A DNA stretch of 64,000 nt from Pseudotamlana agarivorans. GTDB taxonomy: Bacteria > Bacteroidota > Bacteroidia > Flavobacteriales > Flavobacteriaceae. Below, piece after piece: positions 37,701 to 45,507 of this stretch; position 1 is the stretch's first letter, and each line of letters starts with the position of its first letter. The notes under the pieces are model-generated. The model was not told the origin of the DNA. It was given only the letters and a program-made list of their open reading frames with translations, and did no database searches. Where the stretch lies: the NCBI RefSeq assembly GCF_018860245.1, contig NZ_JAHKPD010000012.1, forward strand, positions 186,001 through 250,000, written 5' to 3'. Made by a program: the position numbers and the translations under genes.

Positions 37701-38940
37701 GAGTGATGTGAGACATTTAGCAGCAAGAAAAGGTTGGTTAACCGTTTACCCTGAATTTAATGAGCAGTATACAACTACAGAAACAAAGCAATTAGATATC
37801 TCAGCGAGTTTACAGCCCGTTCGCGATTTGAAAATTGATATCGTTGGTTCGCGTGCCTATTACGAGAATTATGCCGAAAACTATAAGATTGAAAATCAGG
37901 AATATATTGAATTAACCCCAAATACGTTTGGTAATTTTAATATTTCAACGTTGTTGATAAAAACTGCTTTCCAGCCTAGTGATGAAACAACTTCACAGGC
38001 CTTTAGTGATTTTAGATCAAACCGATTAGAAATAGCTGAACGCTTGGCGCAAGAATTTTATGGTACGAGTAACTACGCCAGAGATGCTGAAGGGTATCCT
38101 TTAGGTTTTGGTAAAAGCAATCAAAAAGTGTTATTACCATCATTTTTAGCGGCCTATCAAGGTAAAGATGCCGAAAGTATAACTACGGATTCATTTAGAA
38201 ATGTGCCAATTCCAAACTGGGATTTAAAGTATACTGGGTTTATGAAGTTTTCATGGTTTAAGAAAAAATTTAAGCGTTTCTCATTAACACACGGTTACCG
38301 TTCAACTTATACAATTAATCAGTTTTCAACCAATTTAAATTTGAATTTAGAATCTGCAGCTAATGAAAAACCTATTCCAGGAGTACCTTATGCGAATCAA
38401 CCTCCAGAGGCCTTAGATCAATCTGGGAACTATAAAAATGAAAACTTATACAGTAATATCAATTTAACTGAAATGTTTAGTCCTTTATTTCGTTTAGATA
38501 TGGAGATGAAAAACTCGGTTAAGATTCTGGCTGAAATGAAAAAGGACAGATTATTATCATTAAGTTTTGATAATAATTTAATGACCGAAGTTCATGGTAA
38601 TGAATATATTTTAGGTTTAGGTTATCGCATCAAAGATCTACGAATTCGCTCTAAACTGGCTGGACCACAAAAGCGTATTATTAGTGATTTAAATATGAAA
38701 GCCGATGTTTCGGTAAGAGATAATAAAACAATTGTGAGATATTTGGATTTAAATAATAATCAGATTACCTCAGGGCAAACGATCTGGGGTGTGAAATATA
38801 CTGCCGATTACGCGTTCAGTAAAAATTTAACAGGTATCTTTTATTTCGATTATACCTTCTCTGATTACGCTATTTCAACGGCATTTCCACAAACAACTGT
38901 ACGTTCGGGACTTACTATCCGATATAATTTCGGGAATTAA
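31708..38940 (+). CDS. sprA: SprA, giant outer-membrane translocon of the type IX secretion system
   Basis: The product is 2410 residues, the size expected of SprA, whose very large beta-barrel forms the type IX translocation channel and is needed for gliding. A signal peptide (MKITNLQFYK start, hydrophobic CFLFLFVLCF, end near ALSQ) is visible. Recurrent SprA sequence such as GYISLNQRLSNDEVLAVAF, RGEFAYLSPGAPKGTD and YIDDFEGSQNGID is present. A Gly/Arg/Ser-rich low-complexity insert (RRRSTPGGAAAGEQGESK) lies near residue 1920. The start is TTG: no in-frame ATG would keep the charged N-terminus of the signal peptide. It is followed by gcvH. Confidence 0.96.
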   Translation: MKITNLQFYKSIKPCFLFLFVLCFTTSALSQETPQDSLQPGYHVGNLKTPTPASVESKYTYDPVSNRYIYTEKIGEYNLRFPIILSPKEYYALVARENLRAYYKEKIDAFDGKKDGSEEGRKNLLPEFYINSGLFESIFGGNTIEIIPQGSVEMDLGILFSKQDNPSFSPRNRSNLTFDFDQRISLSLVGKVGERLQINANYDTQSTFDFQNLIKLEYTPTEDDIIQKIEVGNVSMPLSSSLITGAQSLFGVKAQLQFGKTTVTGVFSEQKSQSNTVVAQGGGTLEEFDVFIRDYDENRHFYLAQYFRDTYDAALANYPFINNKGLQIKRLEVWVTNRSNRTENVRNVVAFQDLGESDRIGLQTPPADFVNVSTGAFPENGNNDFDPTNIGGAGSQLTEAVRDIATVQAGILVPNVSEGADYAKLENARKLTEGQEYTLNSELGYISLNQRLSNDEVLAVAFQYTLSGKVYQVGEFANDGIDATDVDTDPNGNVTNVVNSSLILKMLKSSVTNVDQPVWDLMMKNIYDTGAYNLSEDDFKLNIFYNEASPLNFITPVAGNFANDINGNPIGPNTDEKDLIQNVPLLRVFNLDKLNFNNDPQTRGDGFFDFVSGITVIPANGKIVFTSAEPFGEYLFDILGGGDYSDELTYNDDQKKYVYDILYKDTKTRALESVEKNKFKLKGRYKSTGGDGIPIGSFNVPRGSVRVTAGGRVLVEGIDYTVNYQLGRVQILDEALKASNTPIEVSTENNAVFGQQTRRFTGLNVEHKFNDNFVLGGTFLNLNERPVTQKANYGTESINNSIFGINGNYATKVPFLTRLVNKLPNIDTDVESNVSVRGEFAYLSPGAPKGTDLNGEATSYIDDFEGSQNGIDLKSQLSWFLSSRPLDLNVPSNPNEDDNGIQNGYQRALLNWYSIDPVFYSSQRPDGMTDDDISGLYTSRVFINELFPNRDLVQGQNTVLFTLDLAYYPNERGPYNFDPNTASGVINNPQDSWAGITRQITSTDFEQQNVEYIDFWVQDPFQENPNNPGGKLVFNLGNISEDIIKDGKKLYENGLPKDGDVTFLKPTAWGTVTPQNQSLVYAFDSTGQERTNQDVGYDGYNDAEEANVFGAQFGDDPSNDNYTYFLNADGNIFDRYKKYNGVDGNTPDGFSNTDRGANTQPDVEDINRDNTMNTIDSYYEYELDLNRQNLPTTEAEFNNLPDSNPLKQFLRDYKERSRPLPNGQTANVRWYQFRVPVEGAHAKSVGNISDLRSVRFSRIYLKEFTEPTVFRFGTLDLVRSDWRRYTLPLDENDSDPTDPNTEFSVGVIGTLENEGRYESPPGIEPERLFNNNTVVRQNEQSLVVEVCGLEEKDSRGVYKNIDLDMRQYKRMRMFIHAEDQDVAVGSLGDGDLVGFIRMGNDLTENYYQIEIPLQVSGSELWPENNEINLAVEMLGKIKAESISNGNSDLAFYDVIGNDVVPVGDPFLGYVLGQHRIGIKGNPNFGDIRTLMVGVKNVSSTDACGEIWFNELRLSDLDNQGGWAAILSMDSNIADFANVSATGRKSTSGFGSLEQGPSQRSLEDVQQYDVVTNVNVGQLLPKKLGIQIPFNYGQSEELITPKYDQLYKDLTLKSRLDAANSESDRDAIKEQSEDHTSRQSINFIGVRKIRTTDAKPRFYDVENLTLNYSFNKIEHRDFEIENSVNKTLRLGANFAHNFEPLVVEPFKKNDSLFVGKYWKILKDFNLNLLPASFTVNSDLNRQFNRQKFREVDLTGSNIAIEELYRRNYLFDFQYAINYNLTKSLQLNFTATNNNIVRNYFVNDDLIAGEQDNSLGVWDGMLDFGDPNRQSNNLGITYQLPLNKIPTFSFLDVTYQYTGSFQWQKGSDLYSNIPLNGVNYDLGNTIQNSNVHNINSSMDMNRLYKYIGLTKKPISRARRRSTPGGAAAGEQGESKNGPQPKSNGQSGTKLLNAGIDLITSVKRIQINYSENNGTFLPGYLQSPGFIGTLKPSVGFIFGGQSDVRHLAARKGWLTVYPEFNEQYTTTETKQLDISASLQPVRDLKIDIVGSRAYYENYAENYKIENQEYIELTPNTFGNFNISTLLIKTAFQPSDETTSQAFSDFRSNRLEIAERLAQEFYGTSNYARDAEGYPLGFGKSNQKVLLPSFLAAYQGKDAESITTDSFRNVPIPNWDLKYTGFMKFSWFKKKFKRFSLTHGYRSTYTINQFSTNLNLNLESAANEKPIPGVPYANQPPEALDQSGNYKNENLYSNINLTEMFSPLFRLDMEMKNSVKILAEMKKDRLLSLSFDNNLMTEVHGNEYILGLGYRIKDLRIRSKLAGPQKRIISDLNMKADVSVRDNKTIVRYLDLNNNQITSGQTIWGVKYTADYAFSKNLTGIFYFDYTFSDYAISTAFPQTTVRSGLTIRYNFGN

Positions 38941-38951
38941 CATTTATGCTA

Positions 38952-38982
38952 TTTGAATTTAACATTTGAATAAATACATTTG
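38952..38982 (+). promoter_or_regulatory. Promoter of gcvH
   Basis: TTTG (38952-38955), 19 bases, TACATTTG (38975-38982). Excellent fit, 30 bases before the gcvH start. Confidence 0.7.
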
Positions 38983-39011
38983 TTGTTTATTATTAACTTA
39001 AAATATTAGAG

Positions 39012-39392
39012 ATGAACATTCCTTCAGAATTAAAGTACACTAAAGATCACGAATGGGTTAAATTGGAAGGCGATATTGCTACAATAGGCGTTACAGATTT
39101 TGCACAAAGTGAATTAGGGGATATTGTATATGTGGAGGTTGAGACTCTAGATGAAACGTTAGACGCAGATGAAATTTTTGGAACTGTAGAAGCTGTTAAA
39201 ACGGTATCTGATTTATTTTTACCGCTATCTGGTGAAATTATAGAGTTTAATGAATCGTTAGAAGATGAGCCTGAAAATGTAAATTCAGACCCTTATGGTG
39301 CAGGATGGATGATTAAGGTGAAATGTTCAGATCTTTCTCAAGCAGAAAGCTTAATGTCTGCCGATGATTATAAAGCGCTTATTGGTGCTTAA
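39012..39392 (+). CDS. gcvH: Glycine cleavage system H protein
   Basis: The product is 126 residues, the normal size. The lipoyl-carrying Lys is K63 in [11 protein letters not shown]; the flanking fold ([20 protein letters not shown] and [11 protein letters not shown]) matches the family. GcvH shuttles the aminomethyl group among the P, T and L proteins of glycine cleavage. The other gcv genes are not in this window. It has its own promoter and its 3' end overlaps the VanZ-like gene by 29 bases. Confidence 0.96.
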   Translation: MNIPSELKYTKDHEWVKLEGDIATIGVTDFAQSELGDIVYVEVETLDETLDADEIFGTVEAVKTVSDLFLPLSGEIIEFNESLEDEPENVNSDPYGAGWMIKVKCSDLSQAESLMSADDYKALIGA

Positions 39393-39753
39393 AATCATCG
39401 TTCCCGTTGCTACAGTTGGCTATACCGTATTGCTAGCAACAGTTTGTCTTATCACTCTTAATGATCTACCAGATGTTGGTGTTTCCTTTGGTGACAAGAT
39501 TTTTCATTTTTTAGCTTACGGACTGTTAACCATGTTGTGGTTTGCGACTTTCTTTTTTAATTTCAATTTTAAAGAAAAACAAGCAATTTGGTATGCCTTA
39601 ATTTTGGCAGTGTCTTTTGGTATACTTATTGAGGTACTGCAAGATACAATGACAGTTTCTAGAGCTTTGGATGTTTATGATATGGTCGCCAACACAATTG
39701 GTGCCTTGTTAGCATCTTTGTTACTAATGGTTAAAAACAAAATCCTGCGTTAA
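39364..39753 (+). CDS. VanZ-like small membrane protein
   Basis: The product is up to 129 residues with four hydrophobic segments (about 9-29, 41-61, 74-92 and 104-122). VanZ-type sequence includes [17 protein letters not shown] and [28 protein letters not shown]. Function is unknown for most members. The ATG at 39364 lies inside gcvH; TTG 39382 or GTG 39385 are alternative starts that shorten the overlap. Either way it is translationally coupled to gcvH. Confidence 0.82.
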   Translation: MIIKRLLVLKIIVPVATVGYTVLLATVCLITLNDLPDVGVSFGDKIFHFLAYGLLTMLWFATFFFNFNFKEKQAIWYALILAVSFGILIEVLQDTMTVSRALDVYDMVANTIGALLASLLLMVKNKILR

Positions 39754-39824
39754 AAACTTTTGAAACGCTTGTTATTTTGGTAAATAAATAGTTATTTTAG
39801 CAATCTTGATAAACGAATTAAATT

Positions 39825-40544
39825 ATGGAACTTAAAAAAAATCCTAAAGCAAATGTTGGACGTAACAGTTCATTATACTTTGCAGTTGGTCTAGCGTTAA
39901 TGCTATTTCTTACAAATTATGCAATAAACTATAAAACCTACGATAAGGAGGATATAGATATTGGAATGGTTAGTATGGATGAGGAATTAGAAGAAGATAT
40001 TCCATTAACAGAGCAAATACAAACTCCACCACCGCCACCACCGCCACCTGCAGCACCTGAGGTTATCGAAATTGTAGAAGATGAGGTTGAGGTTGAAGAA
40101 ACAGTAATCGAATCTACGGAGGTAGACCAAGAAACTGAAATCGTAGAGGTTGAAGAAGTAGTGGTTGAAGAAGTAGAGGAAGATGCTGATGTACCATTTT
40201 CAGTTATTGAAAACGTACCCGTTTTTCCAGGATGTGAAAAAGGTAGCAACAATGAGAAAAGAGATTGTATGTCTAAAAAGATTTCTCAATTTGTAAATAA
40301 AAAATTCAATACAGAGTTAGCGAGTGAGTTAGGGTTATCAGGAAGACAACGTATTAATGTGATTTTCAAGATTGACAAAACAGGATCAATTACTGGTGTA
40401 AGAGCTAGAGCGCCTCACCCAGGATTAGAAAAAGAAGCTGCGCGTGTAATTAACTTATTACCTAAAATGAAGCCTGGAAAGCAACGTGGTAAACCGGTAA
40501 ACGTTCCATATTCTTTACCTATTATTTTCCAAGTTCAAGATTAA
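39825..40544 (+). CDS. TonB-family energy transducer (first of a tandem pair)
   Basis: The product is 239 residues. One membrane anchor (about 16-35) is followed by a Pro run (TPPPPPPPPAAPE, about 66-78), a Glu/Val-rich linker and a TonB C-terminal domain (about 126-239). The Bacteroidota box FPGCE...RDCMSKKI and the closing VPYSLPIIFQVQ are present. It should couple the proton gradient through ExbBD to outer-membrane transporters; no exbB or exbD is nearby. Its C-terminal half is clearly paralogous to the next gene. Confidence 0.9.
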   Translation: MELKKNPKANVGRNSSLYFAVGLALMLFLTNYAINYKTYDKEDIDIGMVSMDEELEEDIPLTEQIQTPPPPPPPPAAPEVIEIVEDEVEVEETVIESTEVDQETEIVEVEEVVVEEVEEDADVPFSVIENVPVFPGCEKGSNNEKRDCMSKKISQFVNKKFNTELASELGLSGRQRINVIFKIDKTGSITGVRARAPHPGLEKEAARVINLLPKMKPGKQRGKPVNVPYSLPIIFQVQD

Positions 40545-40593
40545 ATCCTATAGCTTAAATTAGAACTATTAGAGTTCTTTAAAGCTTAAATAT

Positions 40594-40633
40594 AAAATCC
40601 CGTTACATTTTAATGTAACGGGATTTCTTTTTT
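40594..40633 (+). terminator. Intrinsic terminator between the two tonB genes
   Basis: AAATCCCGTTACAT / ATGTAACGGGATTT: 14 perfect pairs with a four-base loop, then a T-rich tail (CTTTTTT). The two tonB genes are therefore mostly separate units. Confidence 0.9.
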
Positions 40634-40685
40634 GGTACGCTTCTTGTGATTTTATCATAATATTAACATAAAATCTATATTTATT

Positions 40686-41477
40686 ATGAGTGATCAAAAG
40701 AAAACTCACGAACTCATTCGGCAAAATGAGAAATTCGTGAAAAAATCACAGAAGCATGATGCTAATTTACGAAAAAACACCATGATTTATTTTCAGGTGG
40801 GATTAATTATGTGTTTGCTTGTAGTGTTTGCATTGTTGGAAATGAATTTTGAAACAACGATACCTAGCTACAAAGACGATTTACCTCCCATCAAGGAGGT
40901 TGTATGGGTTGATGTGCCATTAATTAAAACAGTAGTTCCTGAGGTGCCGAGAGAACCTGTTAAGGAAAGAAGTAAAAAAGAACCCTTAACTTTTGAAGTC
41001 ATAGAAGATGATGAACCAGATGTTCCATTTAAGGATGAGGTTGTAAAAAAGGAAGAGCCAGTAGTTTTAAATCCCGGTGCCTTAATTCCATTGGTTGAGA
41101 AACCAACGGATGAAGCGCCAGTTCCTTTTGCAATCATTGAGGATGCACCTATATATCCTGGTTGTGAAAATTCAAAAGGCAATCTAGCTCGAAAGAAGTG
41201 CATGTCTGAGAAAATCTCCATGCTTATGCGTAGAAAATTTGATGGAAGTGCTATAGCAACAGATTATGGGTTAACGGGAAGGCAAAGAATTAATGTGCAG
41301 TTTACAATCGATAAGACAGGGCATGTAACCAATGTTAAAACCCGCGCTCCACATCCAAAACTTAAAAAGGAGGCGGAGCGTGTTATAAAAATTATTCCAA
41401 AAATGAAGCCAGGACGACAGCGTGATAAAAATGTAGGTGTTATTTACACGTTGCCTATTGTGTTCCAGGTACAGTAG
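40686..41477 (+). CDS. TonB-family energy transducer (second of a tandem pair)
   Basis: The product is 263 residues. A membrane anchor (about 32-52) is followed by a Lys/Glu/Pro linker without the poly-Pro run of its neighbour, and a TonB C-terminal domain (about 145-263). YPGCE...KKCMSEKI, GLTGRQRINV and TRAPHPKLKKEAERVI match the first copy almost position by position, so a tandem duplication is clear. The linkers differ, which suggests different partners or periplasmic reach (inference). A terminator and a long inverted repeat follow, then remB. Confidence 0.9.
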   Translation: MSDQKKTHELIRQNEKFVKKSQKHDANLRKNTMIYFQVGLIMCLLVVFALLEMNFETTIPSYKDDLPPIKEVVWVDVPLIKTVVPEVPREPVKERSKKEPLTFEVIEDDEPDVPFKDEVVKKEEPVVLNPGALIPLVEKPTDEAPVPFAIIEDAPIYPGCENSKGNLARKKCMSEKISMLMRRKFDGSAIATDYGLTGRQRINVQFTIDKTGHVTNVKTRAPHPKLKKEAERVIKIIPKMKPGRQRDKNVGVIYTLPIVFQVQ

Positions 41478-41488
41478 ATTATATTCAG

Positions 41489-41524
41489 AAACCGTTATCT
41501 TTAATTAGGATAGCGGTTTTTTTG
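41489..41524 (+). terminator. Intrinsic terminator after the second tonB gene
   Basis: AAACCGTTATC and GATAGCGGTTT pair with one wobble; a T run follows (41517-41523). Confidence 0.75.
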
Positions 41525-41532
41525 TGCTGCTA

Positions 41533-41584
41533 ATACCGTTTCTGCTTTTAATTTATTGGCGGAAATTAAAAGTAGAAATGGTAT
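41533..41584. repeat. 22-pair inverted repeat upstream of remB
   Basis: Arm 41533-41554 begins ATACCGTTTCTGC; arm 41563-41584 ends GTAGAAATGGTAT. Only two positions differ from perfect complementarity and both give G-U pairs in plus-strand RNA. The loop is eight bases (ATTGGCGG). It lies between the tonB terminator and remB and has no T run, so it is not a plain terminator. Confidence 0.85.
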
Positions 41585-41669
41585 AATTTACTTTAAAGGT
41601 TTAACTTTAAATTAAGAATATAAAAAATATAGTATCTTTCGTCTCTAAAACCATTCGAACCCAATAAGC

Positions 41670-43769
41670 ATGAAGCAATTCATTGTCCTACTCCTTCTTA
41701 TAGTTCAGCATTATAGTTTTGCTCAGCAACCATTTTCAAAAGAGAAACCTCCGGTTTTTACTGAATGTGAATCGGTTGCCATAGATGCACTTCAACAATG
41801 TTTTGATCAAAGTGTTTTCGATCATATCTACAATAATTTTAAGGTGCCAGAACGTGTTTATAAGGAGGACTATAAAGGAGAAGTGGTGGTGCTTTTTGAA
41901 GTAGACACTTTAGGAGCTTTTCGTGTCATTTACATTGATGCTTTTTATGAAGAGTTGAAGGAAGAAACCATTCGAGTTTTTTCAGAATTCCCAAGGGTGA
42001 AGCCAGCAACACATAACTCAAGAAATACGTTTAAGCAATATTCCTTTCCTATACAAATCCCTTTGGTAAATCAAAAAGTGACTTCCCAGGATTTAGCAAA
42101 AGTTAATAAAATAAGTGCTTTAGAAGCAAAAGCAAAACGTGAATTCGATAGTGTAACAGCAAGAACGATTCGGTTTGATAAACCTAACTACAAGAGTCAG
42201 TTAAATATTCCCTTTGTACATAGTCAATATGCAAAGTTTGACAAAGAGATGAATCTTGTGGGTACCAATAGTCACACTGGGGCGAAACCTTTTATTTATT
42301 CTGAAGTAGCCAAGTATTACGATTTCAATGCTGAAAATGAAAAATTACTTCAGGATAGAAAAACGTGGGTAGGACGTAAGCTTTGGAATGAACATTTTGT
42401 AGAACTTCAAACTGCTAATTATTGGTTTACAATCGATCCCGTTTTTGATCTTCAAGTTGGTAAAGATACCGATGCCGATTTCAGTTATACTTATAATAAT
42501 ACTAGAGGGCTTGTAGTTCAGGGTGGTTTTGGAGATAAATTTAGTTTCTATACCTCCTTTTTAGAAAGCCAAGGGCGTTTTGCCGATTACTTTAATCGCT
42601 ATGCGGAAACCCTAAAAGGGTTTGGTCCAGATCCAGCAATTATCCCTGGAAGAGGGATTGCCAAACGCTATAAAACGGATGCATACGATTATCCTGTAGC
42701 CGAGGCTTACTTGTCTTATACACCATCAAATTATTTTAATTTTCAGTTTGGTCATGGTAAAAATTTTATAGGAGATGGTTATCGTTCTTTGGTTTTAAGT
42801 GATGTTGCAAGTCCGCACCCTTTTTTCAAAATAAACACGACTTTTTGGAAAATGAAATATACAAACACATGGATGTGGTTAACCGATGTGCGTCCTGAGG
42901 TGGTCGAGGATAAAGCTTTTAAGAGAAAGTATATTGGTAATCACTTTTTAAGTTGGAATGTCTCTAAACGTTTAAATGTAGGGCTTTTTGAATCTGTTGT
43001 TTGGGATAATTCTAACAATAGAGGCTTTGATATTAATTACTTAAACCCAATTATATTTTATAGAGCTGTAGAGTTTGAAACAGGACAAGGTGCTGGAAAT
43101 GCGCTTATGGGAGCTACAGCAAAGTATAAATGGAATGACAATATTAATATTTATGGTCAATTTATTTTAGATGAATTTTCTCTTGGTGATATTACTGGAG
43201 GAGAAAAGAGTTATAAGAACAAATATGGCTATCAATTGGGTATTAAATATTACGATGCCTTTAAAGTTGATAATTTATTACTTCAATTTGAATATAATCG
43301 CGTACGTCCTTATACCTATTCACATAATACCATTGTTTTAAATTATGCGCATAGTAGTCAATCTATGGCACATTTATGGAATTCGAATTTTAGTGAGGCT
43401 ATTATAATTGGACGTTATCATTACAATCGCTGGTTTGCTAATGCTAAACTTATTTTTGGGGTTCGTGGTTTCGATTTTGATGATGGGGTTGACGATTTTA
43501 GTTACGGTGGAGATATTTATCGAGATTATTTTGATCGTCCGTTTGATACCGGTGTGGAAATAGGGCAAGGTATTAAAACCAATATCTTCAACGGAAACTT
43601 TCAAGCGGGGTATTTGTTAAATGCTGCTTCAAATATGAAGATTTTTGGTGATGTGACCTTTAGGGATTTTGATCCCAATGCAACGACATCTACCACCTAT
43701 AAAAACAATACCGTATGGTTTACTTTTGGTGTGCGATCGGATTTGTTTAATTGGTATTTCGATTTTTAA
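41670..43769 (+). CDS. remB: RemB-like gliding motility outer-membrane protein with N-terminal TonB-C-like domain
   Basis: The product is 699 residues with a signal peptide (MKQFIVLLLLIVQHYSFAQ). Residues about 28-133 resemble a TonB C-terminal domain: FTECESVAIDALQQCF mirrors the CE...C box of the tonB genes upstream, and GEVVVLFEVDTLGAFRVIYI with KQYSFPIQIPLV mirrors their core and end. The rest is rich in aromatic beta strands (YLSYTPSNYFNFQFGHGKNF, WFTFGVRSDLFNWYFDF), a Wzi-like outer-membrane barrel. The location shortly after sprA, gcvH, vanZ and tonB matches remB of Flavobacterium johnsoniae as I recall it, so RemB is the likely identity. Its mechanism in gliding is unclear. Confidence 0.8.
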   Translation: MKQFIVLLLLIVQHYSFAQQPFSKEKPPVFTECESVAIDALQQCFDQSVFDHIYNNFKVPERVYKEDYKGEVVVLFEVDTLGAFRVIYIDAFYEELKEETIRVFSEFPRVKPATHNSRNTFKQYSFPIQIPLVNQKVTSQDLAKVNKISALEAKAKREFDSVTARTIRFDKPNYKSQLNIPFVHSQYAKFDKEMNLVGTNSHTGAKPFIYSEVAKYYDFNAENEKLLQDRKTWVGRKLWNEHFVELQTANYWFTIDPVFDLQVGKDTDADFSYTYNNTRGLVVQGGFGDKFSFYTSFLESQGRFADYFNRYAETLKGFGPDPAIIPGRGIAKRYKTDAYDYPVAEAYLSYTPSNYFNFQFGHGKNFIGDGYRSLVLSDVASPHPFFKINTTFWKMKYTNTWMWLTDVRPEVVEDKAFKRKYIGNHFLSWNVSKRLNVGLFESVVWDNSNNRGFDINYLNPIIFYRAVEFETGQGAGNALMGATAKYKWNDNINIYGQFILDEFSLGDITGGEKSYKNKYGYQLGIKYYDAFKVDNLLLQFEYNRVRPYTYSHNTIVLNYAHSSQSMAHLWNSNFSEAIIIGRYHYNRWFANAKLIFGVRGFDFDDGVDDFSYGGDIYRDYFDRPFDTGVEIGQGIKTNIFNGNFQAGYLLNAASNMKIFGDVTFRDFDPNATTSTTYKNNTVWFTFGVRSDLFNWYFDF

Positions 43770-43813
43770 TAAAGCTTCTGCTTTTTGCTGTTGCTATTTT
43801 AACTTTATTCGGC

Positions 43814-43843
43814 TTGCTAAAATGCTTTTATAGAGTATCTTTG
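43814..43843 (+). promoter_or_regulatory. Promoter of cyoE and the second cox block
   Basis: TTG (43814-43816), 19 bases, TATCTTTG (43836-43843), then CACTC. Strong match to the consensus, 36 bases before the cyoE start. Confidence 0.72.
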
Positions 43844-43878
43844 CACTCGCATTAGCAAAACCATCAACAAAGTTTACA

Positions 43879-44772
43879 TTGAGTCGCTCCAATACAGCCA
43901 TAAAAGAACCTACAGTTATTTCCGATTTTAAAGAAATCACCAAGATGCGCTTGTCTTTAAGTGTGGTGTTTTCTTCTCTTGCTGGGTATTTATTGGGGGT
44001 GGATATTATCGATTTAAAAGTACTTACTTTACTTGCATTTGGCGGTTATTTTATGGTTGGTGCTTCTAATGCTTTCAATCAAATTATTGAAAAGGATTTA
44101 GATGCGTTGATGGATCGTACTAAAAATAGACCCATTCCTGCGGGACGCATGTCTGTAAAAACGGCCTTCGTTATTGCTTCCATCTTTACTTTATTAGGTA
44201 TAATCATTTTATACACGATCAACAAACAAACAGCTATGTTTGGTGCGATTTCTATATTTCTGTATACCTGTGTTTATACACCCCTAAAAACTAAAACACC
44301 AATTTCGGTTTTTGTAGGTGCTATTCCTGGAGCCATACCTTTTATGTTAGGTTGGGTAGCGGCTACAAATAATTTTGGTATAGAACCAGGTACGCTTTTT
44401 GCCCTACAATTTTTTTGGCAATTCCCACACTTTTGGGCTATTGGTTGGTTTTTGTTTGAAGATTATAAAAAAGGAGGTTTCTTTATGTTGCCTACAGGTA
44501 AACAAGATAAAGGAACGGCCGTACAAGTTATTATGTATACGATTTGGACTATAATCGTGTCTGTTATTCCTGTATTCGGCTTTACAGGAGAATTAAAATT
44601 GTCTATAGTAGCTGCTGTAATTGTATTCTTATTCGGGTTATTTATGCTGCATTACGCTGTGAGATTGTTTCGAGAAATGACCGAAAAGGCAGCCAGACAA
44701 CTAATGTTAGCTAGTGTGTCTTACATTACTTTAATTCAAATTGTTTATGTTTTAGATAAATTTTTACGATAA
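43879..44772 (+). CDS. cyoE: Protohaem IX farnesyltransferase (haem O synthase)
   Basis: The product is 297 residues with about eight or nine membrane helices. The UbiA-family motif NAFNQIIEKDLDALMDRTKNRP carries the Asp pairs for Mg-prenyl-pyrophosphate. A second loop, DYKKGGFFMLP, is typical of CtaB/CyoE. It farnesylates haem b to haem O, needed for the A-type oxidase of this window; a haem A synthase is not seen here. The start is TTG at 43879. It ends 2 bases before the next gene, so they are coupled. Confidence 0.94.
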   Translation: MSRSNTAIKEPTVISDFKEITKMRLSLSVVFSSLAGYLLGVDIIDLKVLTLLAFGGYFMVGASNAFNQIIEKDLDALMDRTKNRPIPAGRMSVKTAFVIASIFTLLGIIILYTINKQTAMFGAISIFLYTCVYTPLKTKTPISVFVGAIPGAIPFMLGWVAATNNFGIEPGTLFALQFFWQFPHFWAIGWFLFEDYKKGGFFMLPTGKQDKGTAVQVIMYTIWTIIVSVIPVFGFTGELKLSIVAAVIVFLFGLFMLHYAVRLFREMTEKAARQLMLASVSYITLIQIVYVLDKFLR

Positions 44773-44774
44773 CC

Positions 44775-45356
44775 ATGGATTTAACGCAAGGGACTAAAGA
44801 AGAAAAAATTGGCAGAGCAAAAAAGATGATGCTTTGGTTTGGTATCATTTCATTAGTGATGTCTTTTGCTGGTTGGACCAGTGCTTTCGTGGTAAGTAGT
44901 AGTAGACCCGATTGGTTAAAAGACTTCCAATTGCCTAGTGCCTTTTTAATTAGTACTGCAGTTATTGTATTAAGTAGCATCACATTTATTTTAGCCAAAA
45001 AAGCACTTAAAGCAGGTTCTTCAAAAGGAACGCTATTGTGGTTACTAACCACCCTAGTTTTAGGAATTATATTTATTTACAATCAGTTTTCAGGGTTTCA
45101 GCAAATTATTGATTTGGGCTATAATTTTACGGGACCGACAAGTAATGTAACCATGTCTTACATTTATTTAATTGCATTGGTACACATTGTACACGTGCTT
45201 GTGGGACTCATTTGTTTATTGGTTGTAATTTTTAATCAAATTAAACAGAAGTACAGTGCAACCAATATGTTAGGATTTGAATTGGCCGTTACTTTTTGGC
45301 ATTTCATTGATATTCTATGGGTTTACCTCTTTTTATTCCTATACTTTGTAAGGTAA
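44775..45356 (+). CDS. Cytochrome c oxidase subunit III, short form
   Basis: The product is 193 residues with five membrane helices. MMLWFGIISLVMSFAGWTSAF, MSYIYLIALVHIVHVLVGLI and the terminal AVTFWHFIDILWVYLFLFLYF are subunit III signatures. It is the first of two subunit III genes in tandem. It is tightly joined to cyoE. Confidence 0.93.
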   Translation: MDLTQGTKEEKIGRAKKMMLWFGIISLVMSFAGWTSAFVVSSSRPDWLKDFQLPSAFLISTAVIVLSSITFILAKKALKAGSSKGTLLWLLTTLVLGIIFIYNQFSGFQQIIDLGYNFTGPTSNVTMSYIYLIALVHIVHVLVGLICLLVVIFNQIKQKYSATNMLGFELAVTFWHFIDILWVYLFLFLYFVR

Positions 45357-45470
45357 TACGATTCTTTTTTTGGGTTTTTTGATAATTTTAACGCTTAAAC
45401 CACAGTGAAACTGATATTTATCATAGTTTAAAATTTCAAGGTGTATATTTCGTCAGATGAATAAAATGAT

Positions 45471-45478
45471 TATTTTTG
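45471..45478 (+). promoter_or_regulatory. Probable -7 element of the long subunit III gene
   Basis: TATTTTTG followed by TGC fits TAnnTTTG, 29 bases before the start codon. The -33 box is weak. Confidence 0.5.
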
Positions 45479-45507
45479 TGCAACTTTATAAATAACAACC
45501 ATTATAT

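Noticed and set aside
39938-40252. Ser/Thr-rich minus-strand frame with a poly-Gly run
   Set aside because: It is the reverse reading of the Glu/Pro-rich TonB linker.
43770-43790. AAAGC-TTCT-GCTTTTT after remB as a terminator
   Set aside because: Only five pairs; may terminate weakly but not supportable alone.
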